A stretch of DNA of 64,000 bases from Nitrospira sp. UBA6493 (GCA_002435325.1 DJMJ01000031.1:39207-103206); one strand, 5' to 3'; counted from the stretch's first letter, positions 25,026 through 33,967 are shown. The notes: generated by a model not told the origin, from the letters alone. Made by a program: numbers and translations.

Positions 25026-26299
25026 TCGTACCGTAGCGCCGCGACCGGTTCAAGCTTGGCCGCTTGGAGTGAGGGATAGACGGTGGCTGCGAAGCTGATA
25101 AGAATGGCGGATCCGGCCACAAGTAGCACATCGAGAGCCTGCACATGGACCGGGATTTTGGAAATGTAATAGACCGTCGGATCGAAGGTCCAGAAGGTTT
25201 GGATGAGCCAGAGGAAGGCATAGCCCAAGGGAATGCCGATTGCTGTACCTGAGCATCCGATGATCAAGCCGTTCAACATGAAGATGCGCCGGATGCTTTT
25301 TCTGGTCGCACCCATGGCTTTTAGAATCGCGATCTCCTTCTGCTTCTCCGTCACGATCATCGTCAGGGTGCTGACGATATTGAACGATGCCACGATGGTA
25401 ATGAGGACGAGCAGCAGGAACATCATCGTCTTTTCCAACTTGAGCGCCGAAAAGAGATTCCGGTTCATCTGCATCCAATCGCGGGCGCCATATGCGAAGC
25501 CGAGCGAGCCCTCGATATTATGAGCAATCTCGCTGGCGCGGAACACGTCGGTCACTTTAACCTCGATGCCGCTGACCGTCGCGCCCATATTGAAAAACTT
25601 CTGAGCTTCGGCCAGATCGATGTAGGCGAGGGAGGAATCGTATTCGTACATGCCGGAGTGGAAAAGGCCTACCACCGCGAATGTGCGGATTTTCGGCACC
25701 ATGCCCATGGCGCTGATCGGGCCGACGGGAGAGACAACGTTGACTGTATCGCCTACGAAGACGCCCAGCCGCATGGCCAATTCCTTGCCAAGGATGATCC
25801 CCGGTTTCTCTGTTTCGACCGCAGGGCCGGTCGGATCGTCGGCGGGCGGCTGCCGTACTTTCACCGGCTTGCTGAGGTCGGAGAGCTCACCGGTGCCCAG
25901 ATTCTTGGCGAGTTCCGTCACCTTGCCTTCGCGTTGCGGATCGATCCCGCGGATCACGATGCCTTGCACGCCGTTTGGCGTGGTCAGGAGAACCTGTTTT
26001 AAGACGAAGGGAGTCGCCGCGACCACTTCCGGCACTTCCTGAATCCGCTCGGTCGTCAGATTGTAGTCGGCCATGCCGTCCTTGATCCGGTCCTGCACGA
26101 TAATGTGAGCGGTCGTCCCTAGAATTTTGGCCTGAATGTCTTCCTTGAAGCCGGTCATGATGCCGACCGTGCCGATCAAAGCCGCAACACCCAGCGTGAT
26201 GCCGGCAATGGAGACGAAGGTATTGAGCGAGATCGTTCGATTGCGCCGCTTGGCGCGCAGGTACCGCAGGCCGACAAAGATTTCGTAGGGTATCGCCAT
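25022..26299 (-). CDS. lolC: Lipoprotein-releasing permease LolC/LolE family
   Basis: A 425-residue inner-membrane protein with an N-terminal transmembrane helix (about residues 24-45), a large periplasmic domain and three C-terminal helices (FtsX fold), ending near AAKLEPVAALRYE. The start MAIPYEIFVGLRYLRAKRRNRTISLNTFVSIAGITLGVAALI is typical of LolC/E/F. It extracts lipoproteins for transfer to LolA. lysS ends 7 bp upstream and lolD follows with a 4-base overlap. A single gene here cannot be named LolC or LolE with certainty; it may be the hybrid LolF type. Confidence 0.9.
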   Translation of the reverse strand: MAIPYEIFVGLRYLRAKRRNRTISLNTFVSIAGITLGVAALIGTVGIMTGFKEDIQAKILGTTAHIIVQDRIKDGMADYNLTTERIQEVPEVVAATPFVLKQVLLTTPNGVQGIVIRGIDPQREGKVTELAKNLGTGELSDLSKPVKVRQPPADDPTGPAVETEKPGIILGKELAMRLGVFVGDTVNVVSPVGPISAMGMVPKIRTFAVVGLFHSGMYEYDSSLAYIDLAEAQKFFNMGATVSGIEVKVTDVFRASEIAHNIEGSLGFAYGARDWMQMNRNLFSALKLEKTMMFLLLVLITIVASFNIVSTLTMIVTEKQKEIAILKAMGATRKSIRRIFMLNGLIIGCSGTAIGIPLGYAFLWLIQTFWTFDPTVYYISKIPVHVQALDVLLVAGSAILISFAATVYPSLQAAKLEPVAALRYE

Positions 26300-26305
26300 C
26301 GTCGG

Positions 26306-27787
26306 CTATTTCTCCGGTCTGAGTTGGGGGAAGAGGACAACGTCGCGGATGGAGGCCTGGTCGGTAAAGAGCATGATCAAGCGATCGATGCCGATCCCTT
26401 CGCCGGCTGTTGGAGGCATCCCGAATTCTAGGGCCCGCAGGAAGTCTTCATCGACCAAATGCGCTTCTTCATCGCCAGCCTCGCGTTGCGCCGCTTGCCC
26501 TTCGAACCGTTCACGTTGATCAAGCGGGTCGTTTAACTCTGAGAAGGCGTTGGCGATCTCGCGACCGGCGATATAGAGCTCGAACCGGTCGGTGAGTGAC
26601 GGGTTGGAATCCTTCCGCCGCGCGAGGGGAGAGATCTCGATTGGGTAATCCGTGATGAATGTCGGCTGGATCAGATTCGGCTCGACCGTTTCTTCAAAGA
26701 TCTCATTCACAATGTTAAAGAGTGTCGCCTTCGGATCAATCTGAATTCCGATGGCCTTCGCTGCCGCAGCGGCCTTGTCACGGTCTTGCAGGACGGAGGG
26801 ATCCAACTTGTTCACTTCCAGAATCGATTGGTGATAGGACCAGCGCCGCCATGGAGGTGTGAGCGTGATCTCTTTGCCCTGGTATTCGATGACGGTCTTT
26901 CCGAGCATCTGCTGCGCCAGGGTAGCCACCAATTCCTCGGTCAGAATGATCAAGTCGTGATAGTCGGCATAGGATACGTAGAACTCCAGCATCGTGAATT
27001 CGGGGTTGTGGATCGTCGAGATGCCTTCGTTCCTGAAATTCCGGTTGATTTCGAACACGCGGGGAAATCCACCGACAATCAGCCGCTTGAGATACAGTTC
27101 CGGCGCGATGCGGAGATAGAGATCGACGCCCAGGGCATTGTGATGGGTCACGAAAGGTTTGGCCGTTGCGCCCCCTGGGATTGGATGCATCATTGGGGTT
27201 TCGACTTCGAGGAATCCGCGTTCGATCAAGAAGGCCCGGATGCCGGCAATGATCCGGCTTCTCGTCGCGAAAATGCTGTGCACATCGGGATTGGCGATCA
27301 AGTCGACATAGCGCTGGCGATACCGGGTTTCGACGTCCGTGAGGCCGTGCCATTTTTCCGGGAGCGGGCGCAGGGCCTTGCTGAGAAAGGTGAGTTCACG
27401 AACCTCGACGGTAAATTCGTTGGTCTTGGTGCGGAAGAGCGTACCGGTCACCCCGATCCAGTCGCCGAGGTCGAGCTGTTCGGTGATCATGTAGGCCTGT
27501 TCACTCAGCAGATCCTTCTTGAGATAGACTTGCAATCGATCCGACCCATCTTGCAAGACCGCAAAGCCGGCTTTGCCGAACCGGCGCAATGCCACGACAC
27601 GGCCGGCAAAGGTGCAACCGACCTTTTCCTGCTCCAGCACTTCTTTGGTCTTTTCACCGTGCAGTTTGATGAGCTGTCCGGCCCGATCCTTCACTTCGAA
27701 CCTGGTGCCGTAGGGTGCTACGCCGGTGGTGCGCAGTTGTTCAGCCTTCCTGATACGCTGTTGTCGTTGTTCGTTCAGTTCATCCAT
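26306..27787 (-). CDS. lysS: Lysyl-tRNA synthetase (class II)
   Basis: A 493-residue class II synthetase that charges tRNA-Lys. It has the N-terminal OB-fold anticodon domain (CTFAGRVVALRRFGKAGFAVLQDGS), motif 2 FEINRNFRNEGISTIHNPEFTMLE and motif 3 in AGEGIGIDRLIMLF. The longer frame begins at 27814, but ATG 27787 (MDELNEQRQQRIRKAEQL) has AAGG nine bases upstream and matches the usual LysS start. It lies between prfB (48-bp gap) and lolC in one minus-strand transcript. Confidence 0.94.
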   Translation of the reverse strand: MDELNEQRQQRIRKAEQLRTTGVAPYGTRFEVKDRAGQLIKLHGEKTKEVLEQEKVGCTFAGRVVALRRFGKAGFAVLQDGSDRLQVYLKKDLLSEQAYMITEQLDLGDWIGVTGTLFRTKTNEFTVEVRELTFLSKALRPLPEKWHGLTDVETRYRQRYVDLIANPDVHSIFATRSRIIAGIRAFLIERGFLEVETPMMHPIPGGATAKPFVTHHNALGVDLYLRIAPELYLKRLIVGGFPRVFEINRNFRNEGISTIHNPEFTMLEFYVSYADYHDLIILTEELVATLAQQMLGKTVIEYQGKEITLTPPWRRWSYHQSILEVNKLDPSVLQDRDKAAAAAKAIGIQIDPKATLFNIVNEIFEETVEPNLIQPTFITDYPIEISPLARRKDSNPSLTDRFELYIAGREIANAFSELNDPLDQRERFEGQAAQREAGDEEAHLVDEDFLRALEFGMPPTAGEGIGIDRLIMLFTDQASIRDVVLFPQLRPEK

Positions 27788-27835
27788 GATGAATAGCCTT
27801 GAGCCATCAGTCATCTGTCTTCAGCGGCCTATGAT

Positions 27836-28979
27836 TTAGAGATCATCCGGCTCGCTGACAGCGGATAGCTGATCGCTTCCCTTCGTGAATTTCCTTTTCA
27901 GGTATGCCTCGATAAACCCGTCCAGATCGCCGTCCATCACGGCGCTCACTTGACTGGTTTCATGCCCGGTCCGGTGATCTTTCACCATCTGATAGGGCTG
28001 AAACACGTACGAGCGGATCTGGCTGCCCCAGGCGATGTCCTTTTTCTCGCCGACGATGGCATTGAACTCCGCTTCCTTTTTCTTCTGCTCCACTTCATAG
28101 AGCCGCGCCTTGAGAATCTTCATCGCGCCGTTGCGATTTTGGAGCTGTGACCGTTCATTCTGACATTGCACGACGATGTTGGTGGGAAGGTGCGTAATTC
28201 GGATCGCCGTTTCCACCTTGTTGACGTTCTGGCCGCCGGCGCCGCCGGCGCGGAAGGTATCGATCCGCAAATCTTTCTCGTCGATGACGACATCGATGTC
28301 TTCATTCAGTTCGGGATAGACGAAGACCGAGGCGAACGAGGTATGCCGCCGTTTGTTGGCATCAAATGGAGAGATCCGTACCAGTCGGTGCACGCCGGCC
28401 TCGGCCTTCAGATAGCCGTAGGCATAGGGGCCGATAATGGAAATGGTCACGCTCTTGATGCCTGCTTCATCGCCATGGAGCAAATCCAATGTCTCGACTT
28501 TGAATTTCTTAGTCTCTGCCCAGCGCACATACATACGGAGGAGCATCTGCGCCCAGTCCTGGGACTCGGTGCCGCCGGCACCGGGATGGATCGCGATAAT
28601 CGCGTTGTTGGGATCCAGCTCTCCGGAGAGGAGCATTTCGACGTGGAGTGCGGCCAGCTTCGGCTCGAACTGTTGCAGCTCCGCTGTCAGTTCTTGCTCG
28701 AGCGATTCGTCATGGGTTTCTTCGGCCAGCTCAAGCAGAGCCCTCAGATCGCTGCTCTTCGCATCGATCTCTCGCCATTGGGTGAGTTCTCGCTCGAGGG
28801 TTACTTTCTTCCTGCTCACGGCCGTGGCCGTGCGGGTATCGTTCCAGAACGTCGGTTCCGCCATCTTGGCTTCAAGTTCTTCAAGATCGGAGGTCATGCG
28901 AGCGAGGTCAAAGATGCCCCCGTAGTTCAGACACCTGTTCGCCGACCGTACGCACGCGACTCCGAACCTCGTCCAACAT
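27836..28979 (-). CDS. prfB: Peptide chain release factor 2 with programmed +1 frameshift
   Basis: RF2 ends translation at UGA and UAA. The gene is in two frames. ATG 28979 opens 23 codons ending CGG GGG CAT CTT, then TGA (28910-28908); a +1 slip on CTT TGA C continues as DLARMTSDLEELEAK to the stop at 27836, giving 380 residues. The slip site CTTTGAC and the internal ribosome-like GGGGG just before it are the classical autoregulatory elements. AAAGGA precedes the ATG. Domain marks are the SPF anticodon-mimic tripeptide (RISPFDANKRRHTSF) and GGQ (RAGGAGGQNVNKV). lnt ends 17 bp upstream. Confidence 0.95.
28908..28913 (-). promoter_or_regulatory. RF2 recoding site
   Basis: CTT TGA read on the minus strand, followed by C and preceded three bases away by a CGGGGG run that can pair with 16S rRNA. 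Low RF2 levels slow termination at the weak UGAC and allow the +1 slip, so RF2 controls its own synthesis. The element is well established for bacterial prfB. Confidence 0.93.
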
Positions 28980-28996
28980 CCCCTCGTCCTTTCTGA

Positions 28997-30625
28997 TTAC
29001 GCCGGTGTAATGGCGGTGGTGCCGGGCTCCGGTTCCTTAGGGCGGAACAGATGGGCCAGACACAGCAGCGCGCAGATTACCACACAGCCGTAAGCAAACA
29101 CATCCCCGTAGCGGCTGTAAAATGTGCGGGGCTGCCACGTGGGAAGGGTGACCTGCACCGCCTCTTCCTTAAAGAGCGGCGTGGACTGGATGATCCGGCC
29201 GAAGGGATCGATGGCACCGGAGATGCCGGTATTGGCGGCACGCGCGAACGCCAGGTGATTTTCGACCGAGCGGAAGACCACCATCGCAAAATGTTGTGCC
29301 GGCGCCGACGAGTTGCCGAACCATCCGTCATTGGTGATCGTCACGAGAAACTCCGCTCCGTTGGCAGCGAATTGGCGAACGAGATCGGGGAAAATCACTT
29401 CGTAGCAGATGGCCACGCCGAACTTCACCGGGCGAATCTCACCCGATTGTCCCGTGGCAGCAGGCCGGGTCTTGGGTGTCAGTGTCATGACGGTGCCGCC
29501 GGGGCCCGCTTCGAAATCGCCGATCCCTTCCACCAGTTTGTCGAGGAAAAAGAGTACAGATGATTTCAGGGGAATATATTCACCGAAGGGCACCAGGTGT
29601 TGCTTGTCGTAGCGGCCTAGGATCGTTCCATCCGCTGACAGGAGATAGGCGCTATTGAGCAGATAGGGGCGGCGATCCGAATAAAAGCGGAGCGCGGGGC
29701 TCCCGAACAGCAACGGAGCCTTTGCTCGATCAGCCCAGGTCATCAATTGCAGTTGATAACCGGGCTCCCGCTCGAAAATAAATGGGGTTGCCGCCTCGGG
29801 CCAAATAATGAGATCGGCCTCGGTTCCGAATCGGTCCGTCAATCGATCATAGCGCTGCATGGTTTCGTCGCGATAAGCCACATCCCACTTTACGGCCTGA
29901 TCGATATTGGGTTGGACTAAACCAGCTGTGATCGAATTTTTGGAAAGCGAAAGCCCCTGCCCGTTTAATAGCGATGCCCCGTACATCCAGGTCAAAACCA
30001 TGAGTAATGCGGTGACGGTCGTCAATTCCCAAGGCAGCTTTTGGGGGTGGAATCCGCGGAAGAAGGGCATGAGCCATAAAATAAGCTCGGCCAGCGCGAG
30101 ATTGACCAGGATGATCAAAAAGGAGATCCCATAGACCCCCAGATGATCGGCGACCTGGATCAATTCCAACTCCCGGTATTGCGAATAGCCCAGCAGGCAC
30201 CAGGGCAATCCTGACAAAAAATAGGTTCTCAGGAGTTCGAGAGCGACCCAGACACAGGGCGCGAAAAAAATGCCGTATCGTGGTATAAATTCGCGCAACC
30301 ATACGACGCTCCAGCAGTAGATTCCGACATACAGGCCGAGATAAGCTGCGAGCAGGAGGAGAATGGCATAACTGATAGGGAGAGGGACCTTGCCATAGGT
30401 GGTCATGGCTGTGACGACCCAGGCCATGATGCCGGTGAATCCAATGGTCCCGCTGAGGCATCCTATCCAAAAGGCGCGTCTACGTGTCGCAGAATCCAGG
30501 GCAAGATGGAGGGGAATCATGGCAACCCAGGCAAGCAACCCCAGGTCAAACTTTGGAAAACAGAACGGGAGCAGGAACCCACTCGCACAGGCAAGAGCAA
30601 TCTGGCGAGCACGCGTACGATTCAT
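28997..30625 (-). CDS. lnt: Apolipoprotein N-acyltransferase Lnt
   Basis: It adds the third acyl chain to the N-terminal cysteine of lipoproteins, which LolCDE needs for recognition. The 542-residue protein has several N-terminal transmembrane helices (residues 1-215) and a periplasmic nitrilase-like domain. Its catalytic Glu lies in IIWPEAATPF, with a conserved LVPFGEYIPL segment and the catalytic Cys in GVAICYEVIFPD. A last helix (about 505-525) closes the protein. ATG 30625 has no strong ribosome site. It seems to be first in the minus-strand series lnt-prfB-lysS-lolC-lolD, which couples lipoprotein maturation and sorting genes with translation genes. Confidence 0.92.
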   Translation of the reverse strand: MNRTRARQIALACASGFLLPFCFPKFDLGLLAWVAMIPLHLALDSATRRRAFWIGCLSGTIGFTGIMAWVVTAMTTYGKVPLPISYAILLLLAAYLGLYVGIYCWSVVWLREFIPRYGIFFAPCVWVALELLRTYFLSGLPWCLLGYSQYRELELIQVADHLGVYGISFLIILVNLALAELILWLMPFFRGFHPQKLPWELTTVTALLMVLTWMYGASLLNGQGLSLSKNSITAGLVQPNIDQAVKWDVAYRDETMQRYDRLTDRFGTEADLIIWPEAATPFIFEREPGYQLQLMTWADRAKAPLLFGSPALRFYSDRRPYLLNSAYLLSADGTILGRYDKQHLVPFGEYIPLKSSVLFFLDKLVEGIGDFEAGPGGTVMTLTPKTRPAATGQSGEIRPVKFGVAICYEVIFPDLVRQFAANGAEFLVTITNDGWFGNSSAPAQHFAMVVFRSVENHLAFARAANTGISGAIDPFGRIIQSTPLFKEEAVQVTLPTWQPRTFYSRYGDVFAYGCVVICALLCLAHLFRPKEPEPGTTAITPA

Positions 30626-30686
30626 CGAGCGGTACCATAACCAAAGCGGTCTCGACTTGCAAGAGAATGAGAGGCGTTACAGAATC

Positions 30687-31082
30687 ATGAGCCGATCAAC
30701 GATCGCGAGGTATATATTAGGGCTGGCACTCGCAACTGCAAGCGTCGGCGTCTTGCCGGTTCAGGCAGAGGAGTCGGTGAATCTGAAGACGCAAATCTCT
30801 CAGAAATTCATTCGCGGAGTCGTCAATCTCTCGACCGGCTGGATGGAGCTTCCCCGACAAGTCTATGAAGTGGGACAGACTGAGGGGTGGGTCACGGGCC
30901 TCTTACGCGGGCCGTTCGACGGGATTGGGATGTTCTTTGCCAGAACCGTCGCCGGCGTGGTTGAAGTTGCCACGTTTCCGGTTCCGTTGCCCACGTATCA
31001 GCCGATTCTGAGCCCCGCCTACGCATGGGAACCGGAGAGCGTCGCTGAGGTTAAGGATGCGACAATCCCCGATCAAAAATAG
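30687..31082 (+). CDS. Exosortase system-associated TIGR04073-like protein
   Basis: A 131-residue secreted protein with a signal peptide (cleavage near VQAEE). The mature part (KFIRGVVNLSTGWMELPRQVYEVGQTEGWVTGLLRGPFDGIGMFFARTVAGVVEVATFPVP) matches the TIGR04073 family, which is found in genomes with exosortase/PEP-CTERM systems and also more widely. ATG 30687 is chosen over longer in-frame starts because it begins the signal peptide. It is divergent from lnt with a 61-bp gap. Function is unknown. Confidence 0.8.
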   Translation: MSRSTIARYILGLALATASVGVLPVQAEESVNLKTQISQKFIRGVVNLSTGWMELPRQVYEVGQTEGWVTGLLRGPFDGIGMFFARTVAGVVEVATFPVPLPTYQPILSPAYAWEPESVAEVKDATIPDQK

Positions 31083-31110
31083 AATCTTCCGAGCAGAGGG
31101 GCGATTCTAT
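31079..31110 (+). terminator. Hairpin at the end of the TIGR04073 gene
   Basis: ATAGAATC (31079-31086) and GATTCTAT (31103-31110) are perfect inverted repeats around a 16-base loop, starting at the stop codon. No T run follows. It may stabilise the 3' end or support factor-dependent termination between two convergent genes. Confidence 0.3.
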
Positions 31111-31160
31111 TGCAGCAGGCAGAACCGTACCGGCCTGATACTCAAACCGATGACATCAGC

Positions 31161-31667
31161 TTACTTTTTTCGCTCAGGTTTCTGGTGTGTCCACGTGGCA
31201 GGGGAATCGCTTGTCGATTGATAGGCCTGTCCAAATCCCAGTACCAGGTGAGCTTCCTGTAGCCGCAATTCCCAGAGTGAAAAATCACTGAAGCCGAACA
31301 TCATGGCAGACGTCGGGAAACGGGCCAGGTAGCGGTCTTTTATGGCGGCATAGGCCGGGGTCTCGGGCGCTAGCTCGGCGGCGTCGCCTTGGAGGTTCAT
31401 CCGGCGGAGGGCGAGCGGATTCTTTTCAGGCCGGTCCGGTTCCGAGATAAACAGTGAGACATGAGGGTTCAGGAGCAGATGTTGTGTGTGAAGGGCCAGC
31501 TGGCTGAGGTGGAGATAAGCGCGCGTCCAATCCTCGCCCAGCACGTAGGGCACATGTGAACCAAATGGGTGGCCATTTCGCATGGTGAGGAGCACTCCAG
31601 TGCGCACTTCCTGCACCAACTTCTCCCATGCCGCCTGCACATCCGTATTCGACATCGATTCGGTCAT
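31161..31667 (-). CDS. Pyridoxamine 5'-phosphate oxidase-like FMN-binding protein
   Basis: A 168-residue single-domain protein of the PNPOx-like split-barrel fold. Typical segments are a VRTGVLLTMRNGHPFGSHVPYVL strand pair, LHTQHLLLNPHVSLFISEPD and a PLALRRMNLQGDA segment, much like the N-terminal domain of HugZ-type heme oxygenases. It may bind FMN or heme; the substrate is unknown. The frame reaches 31859, but ATG 31667 has AAAGGA eight bases before it. The N-terminal extension of the longer frame has no family resemblance. Confidence 0.78.
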   Translation of the reverse strand: MTESMSNTDVQAAWEKLVQEVRTGVLLTMRNGHPFGSHVPYVLGEDWTRAYLHLSQLALHTQHLLLNPHVSLFISEPDRPEKNPLALRRMNLQGDAAELAPETPAYAAIKDRYLARFPTSAMMFGFSDFSLWELRLQEAHLVLGFGQAYQSTSDSPATWTHQKPERKK

Positions 31668-31846
31668 TGGCGCCATCCTTTCAAGTTCCTCTTTTTCTAG
31701 CATACTCAGTTCTCGATCCGCCGCCCATCTTTTTCGATGATGAGGAAGGTGAATTGCACTGGGAAACAGAGTATTCTGTTGTGTAAATGAAAGGAGGCAA
31801 GAGACCCCTATCTTGCCAGCAGGCAGACCCAAAGGGAGGCTATCGA

Positions 31847-32239
31847 ATGAAACGAACATGGATCGTACTGGGGTTATGTTTGTCCGTTTCCATTGCGGGA
31901 TGCGGTGGGGGAACCGCGACCATTCAAGAAGACCGGCTCACCGTCGGCAAGGTTCAGGGAGAAATTAAAGTCGGTATGGCAGCTTCTCAGGTGGCGGAAT
32001 TGCTCGGCAGCCCCAATATTGTCACCACGGATGAGAAGCGCCGTGAGGTTTGGATCTACGACAAAGTATCCACCGATCGCGTGGACACGAGCAGTTCATC
32101 TTTTGCGGGCATCATCATCCTCGGGGCAAGTTCTCGCGACAGTTCCAGTTCGCAGCGGCAGCGCACTCTGACGATCATCATTAAGTATGACGAAGAGAAG
32201 AAGGTGCGTGACTTTGCCTACAACTACACCCAATTCTAG
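31847..32239 (+). CDS. Small lipoprotein with BamE/SmpA-like motif
   Basis: A 130-residue lipoprotein, lipobox SIAGC (Cys19). The segment GEIKVGMAASQVAELLGSPNIVTTDEKRREVWIYDKV follows the SmpA/BamE pattern in which a G(M/T)..s.V...lGsP helix is followed by a W.Y strand. A Ser-rich stretch and a final strand follow. It is probably an outer-membrane, periplasm-facing lipoprotein; membership in the BAM complex is not shown. ATG 31847 follows AAGGGAGG. It heads a run of four lipoprotein genes. Confidence 0.8.
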   Translation: MKRTWIVLGLCLSVSIAGCGGGTATIQEDRLTVGKVQGEIKVGMAASQVAELLGSPNIVTTDEKRREVWIYDKVSTDRVDTSSSSFAGIIILGASSRDSSSSQRQRTLTIIIKYDEEKKVRDFAYNYTQF

Positions 32240-32270
32240 ACTCCCAGACTCGTTTGTACATAGACGGGTA

Positions 32271-32831
32271 ATGGGGATGAGTATCCCTCTGCTGGGACTT
32301 GCTCTCTTATCCGGTTGCATGGCCCACAGCGAGCCGGCTGAGCTGTTCCAACTCACCTCCGAGAGCGCCATCAACCGGGCCATGCAAACCCGGATGTACG
32401 AAACTGCCGACGTGCGGGAATTGCTCTCCGCCTCGGCCGCGGTCCTTCAGGATCTTGGATTCCAAGTGGAGGAAAGCCAGAAGGAGGTGGGATTCCTGCG
32501 GGCTGCCAAGGAACGGAGTGCAAGAGAGTACGGCCAGTACATCGGTCGGTTTTTTGCGTTCGTGCTGTCCCTGGGTAAATATCTCATGCCGGTGGACCTC
32601 CACCAGAAAATTTCGGCAACCCTTGTCGCGCGGCCGATCAATCCGGATGCCACACGCCAGGAGGTGCGAATCATCTTCTACAGGGTTGTCTGGAAAGGGG
32701 ACGGCCAGGCCGATCGCCAGTACATTCCGCCGGGCGAGCAAAAGATGGAAATGCTCCGCGATCCAATTCTCTATCAGCAATTCTTCGCCAAGCTCTCGAA
32801 GGCAGTGTTTCTGGAAGGCTTCAAGCTCTGA
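32271..32831 (+). CDS. Lipoprotein, first of three tandem paralogues
   Basis: A 186-residue lipoprotein, lipobox LLSGC (Cys16 counted from the ATG at 32271). After the linker comes the motif shared with the next two genes: MQTRMYETADVRELLSASAAVLQDLGFQVEESQKEVGFLRAAK. The C-terminal part contains a strand-rich domain and ends with PILYQQFFAKLSKAVFLEG. It starts 31 bp after the BamE-like gene. An earlier in-frame start at 32187 overlaps that gene and lacks a signal sequence. Function unknown. Confidence 0.75.
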   Translation: MGMSIPLLGLALLSGCMAHSEPAELFQLTSESAINRAMQTRMYETADVRELLSASAAVLQDLGFQVEESQKEVGFLRAAKERSAREYGQYIGRFFAFVLSLGKYLMPVDLHQKISATLVARPINPDATRQEVRIIFYRVVWKGDGQADRQYIPPGEQKMEMLRDPILYQQFFAKLSKAVFLEGFKL

Positions 32832-32844
32832 ACAAGAGGTTATA

Positions 32845-33279
32845 ATGAAACGACGAGTCGCATGGGGGGTGATTGTAGGAGCCATGTCCGCGATGGTGTA
32901 CGGGTGCATTCCGCCGCAGGCTGATCAGGAATTACTCGCTCCCACCGAAGCCCAGATGAAAATCCGGAGCGTGCAAACCCGCACCTTTGACATGAAGGAT
33001 CGTCAGGTCGCGATGCGGGCTGTCATCGCGGCGTTGCAAGACCTGGGATTCATCATCGAGCGGGCCAACGAGGCGCTCGGCCTGGTCACCGCCGCCCGCT
33101 TTGCCGAACCGAACTATTATGACGTGCTGGGTGTCACCGTCACCGTGCGTCCCCAGCCTGACGACCGCATGATGATTCGGGCCAATGCGATCTATAACAA
33201 CAAGCCCATCGAAGATCCTAAGGTCTATCAGAATTTTTTTGCCACGCTCGAACGCTCGATCTTCGTGACGAAGGATTGA
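32845..33279 (+). CDS. Lipoprotein, second of three tandem paralogues
   Basis: A 144-residue lipoprotein, lipobox MVYGC (Cys21). The shared motif reads VQTRTFDMKDRQVAMRAVIAALQDLGFIIERANEALGLVTAAR, and the end is PKVYQNFFATLERSIFVTKD. It is the shortest copy. AGAGG stands seven bases before ATG 32845, 13 bp after the previous stop. The long frame beginning at 32299 is an out-of-frame reading of the first paralogue and was discarded. Function unknown. Confidence 0.78.
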   Translation: MKRRVAWGVIVGAMSAMVYGCIPPQADQELLAPTEAQMKIRSVQTRTFDMKDRQVAMRAVIAALQDLGFIIERANEALGLVTAARFAEPNYYDVLGVTVTVRPQPDDRMMIRANAIYNNKPIEDPKVYQNFFATLERSIFVTKD

Positions 33280-33287
33280 TCCCCGTG

Positions 33288-33896
33288 ATGCGCAACCGAT
33301 TGCCCGAGAAACATATTCCGGGGGGGCGACGAGGCACCAGGAGCCTGATGTTGCTGATCGGAGTGGGGATAAGCCTTCTGCTCCCAGGGTGTCTTACGCC
33401 CTATGAAGCACGGCATGAAAATCAGTGGGACTCACGGGAGCAGATCTGGCTCTCGGAAGAGAGTCAGGTTAAACTTCGCTCGGCACAGAGCCGGGTGTTC
33501 GACACGACTAACCGCGTGGCGGTCCTCGAAGCCGTTGTCGCCACAATGCAGGATCTCGGGTTCATGGTCGAAGTACTGGATCAAGATCTGGGGATCGTGT
33601 CCGCCAAGAAATATGTCGATCTCGAGCGCCCCACGTTCCTAGACCCTTCCTATCTCCTCTATCGCCCGGACACCTTGATGATCCTGACGAGGAATGTTCA
33701 TTCGTGGGGGCCCTTCTACCATCGTGACGATCTCGTCCGACTCACCGTTACAGTCCGTAAACGAAATGAATCACAACTTGTGGTGCGGGCCAGTGCGCAA
33801 TTCTACCTGCGCGCCGTCGAAGATCCTGCGCCTTATCAGAAGTATTTCCGCGCACTCGAACAGTCTCTCTTTCTCCATGGTCGGACGGTCGAATAG
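33288..33896 (+). CDS. Lipoprotein, third of three tandem paralogues
   Basis: A 202-residue lipoprotein with a basic N-terminus and lipobox LLPGC. The shared motif reads AQSRVFDTTNRVAVLEAVVATMQDLGFMVEVLDQDLGIVSAKK, ending in PAPYQKYFRALEQSLFLHG. ATG 33288 and GTG 33285 are both possible; AAGGA lies 9-12 bases upstream. It starts 8 bp after the second copy. Compared with the others it has an extra segment between the motif and the last strands. Function unknown. Confidence 0.77.
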   Translation: MRNRLPEKHIPGGRRGTRSLMLLIGVGISLLLPGCLTPYEARHENQWDSREQIWLSEESQVKLRSAQSRVFDTTNRVAVLEAVVATMQDLGFMVEVLDQDLGIVSAKKYVDLERPTFLDPSYLLYRPDTLMILTRNVHSWGPFYHRDDLVRLTVTVRKRNESQLVVRASAQFYLRAVEDPAPYQKYFRALEQSLFLHGRTVE

Positions 33897-33961
33897 CGGC
33901 GATACCGCGGTCCTCTCAACAATGTGCCAGACTGATGGCATATTTGATTCAGTAGGAAGTG

Positions 33962-33967
33962 TATAAT
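33962..33967 (+). promoter_or_regulatory. Possible -10 element before the 58-residue gene
   Basis: A perfect TATAAT lies 45 bases upstream of ATG 34013. No good -35 stands 16-18 bp before it. The element would separate transcription of the small gene from the lipoprotein cluster. Confidence 0.3.

Noticed and set aside
28908..28913. In-frame TGA in prfB read as selenocysteine or as a pseudogene
   Set aside because: Sequence CTT TGA C after a GGGGG run is the classical RF2 frameshift site.
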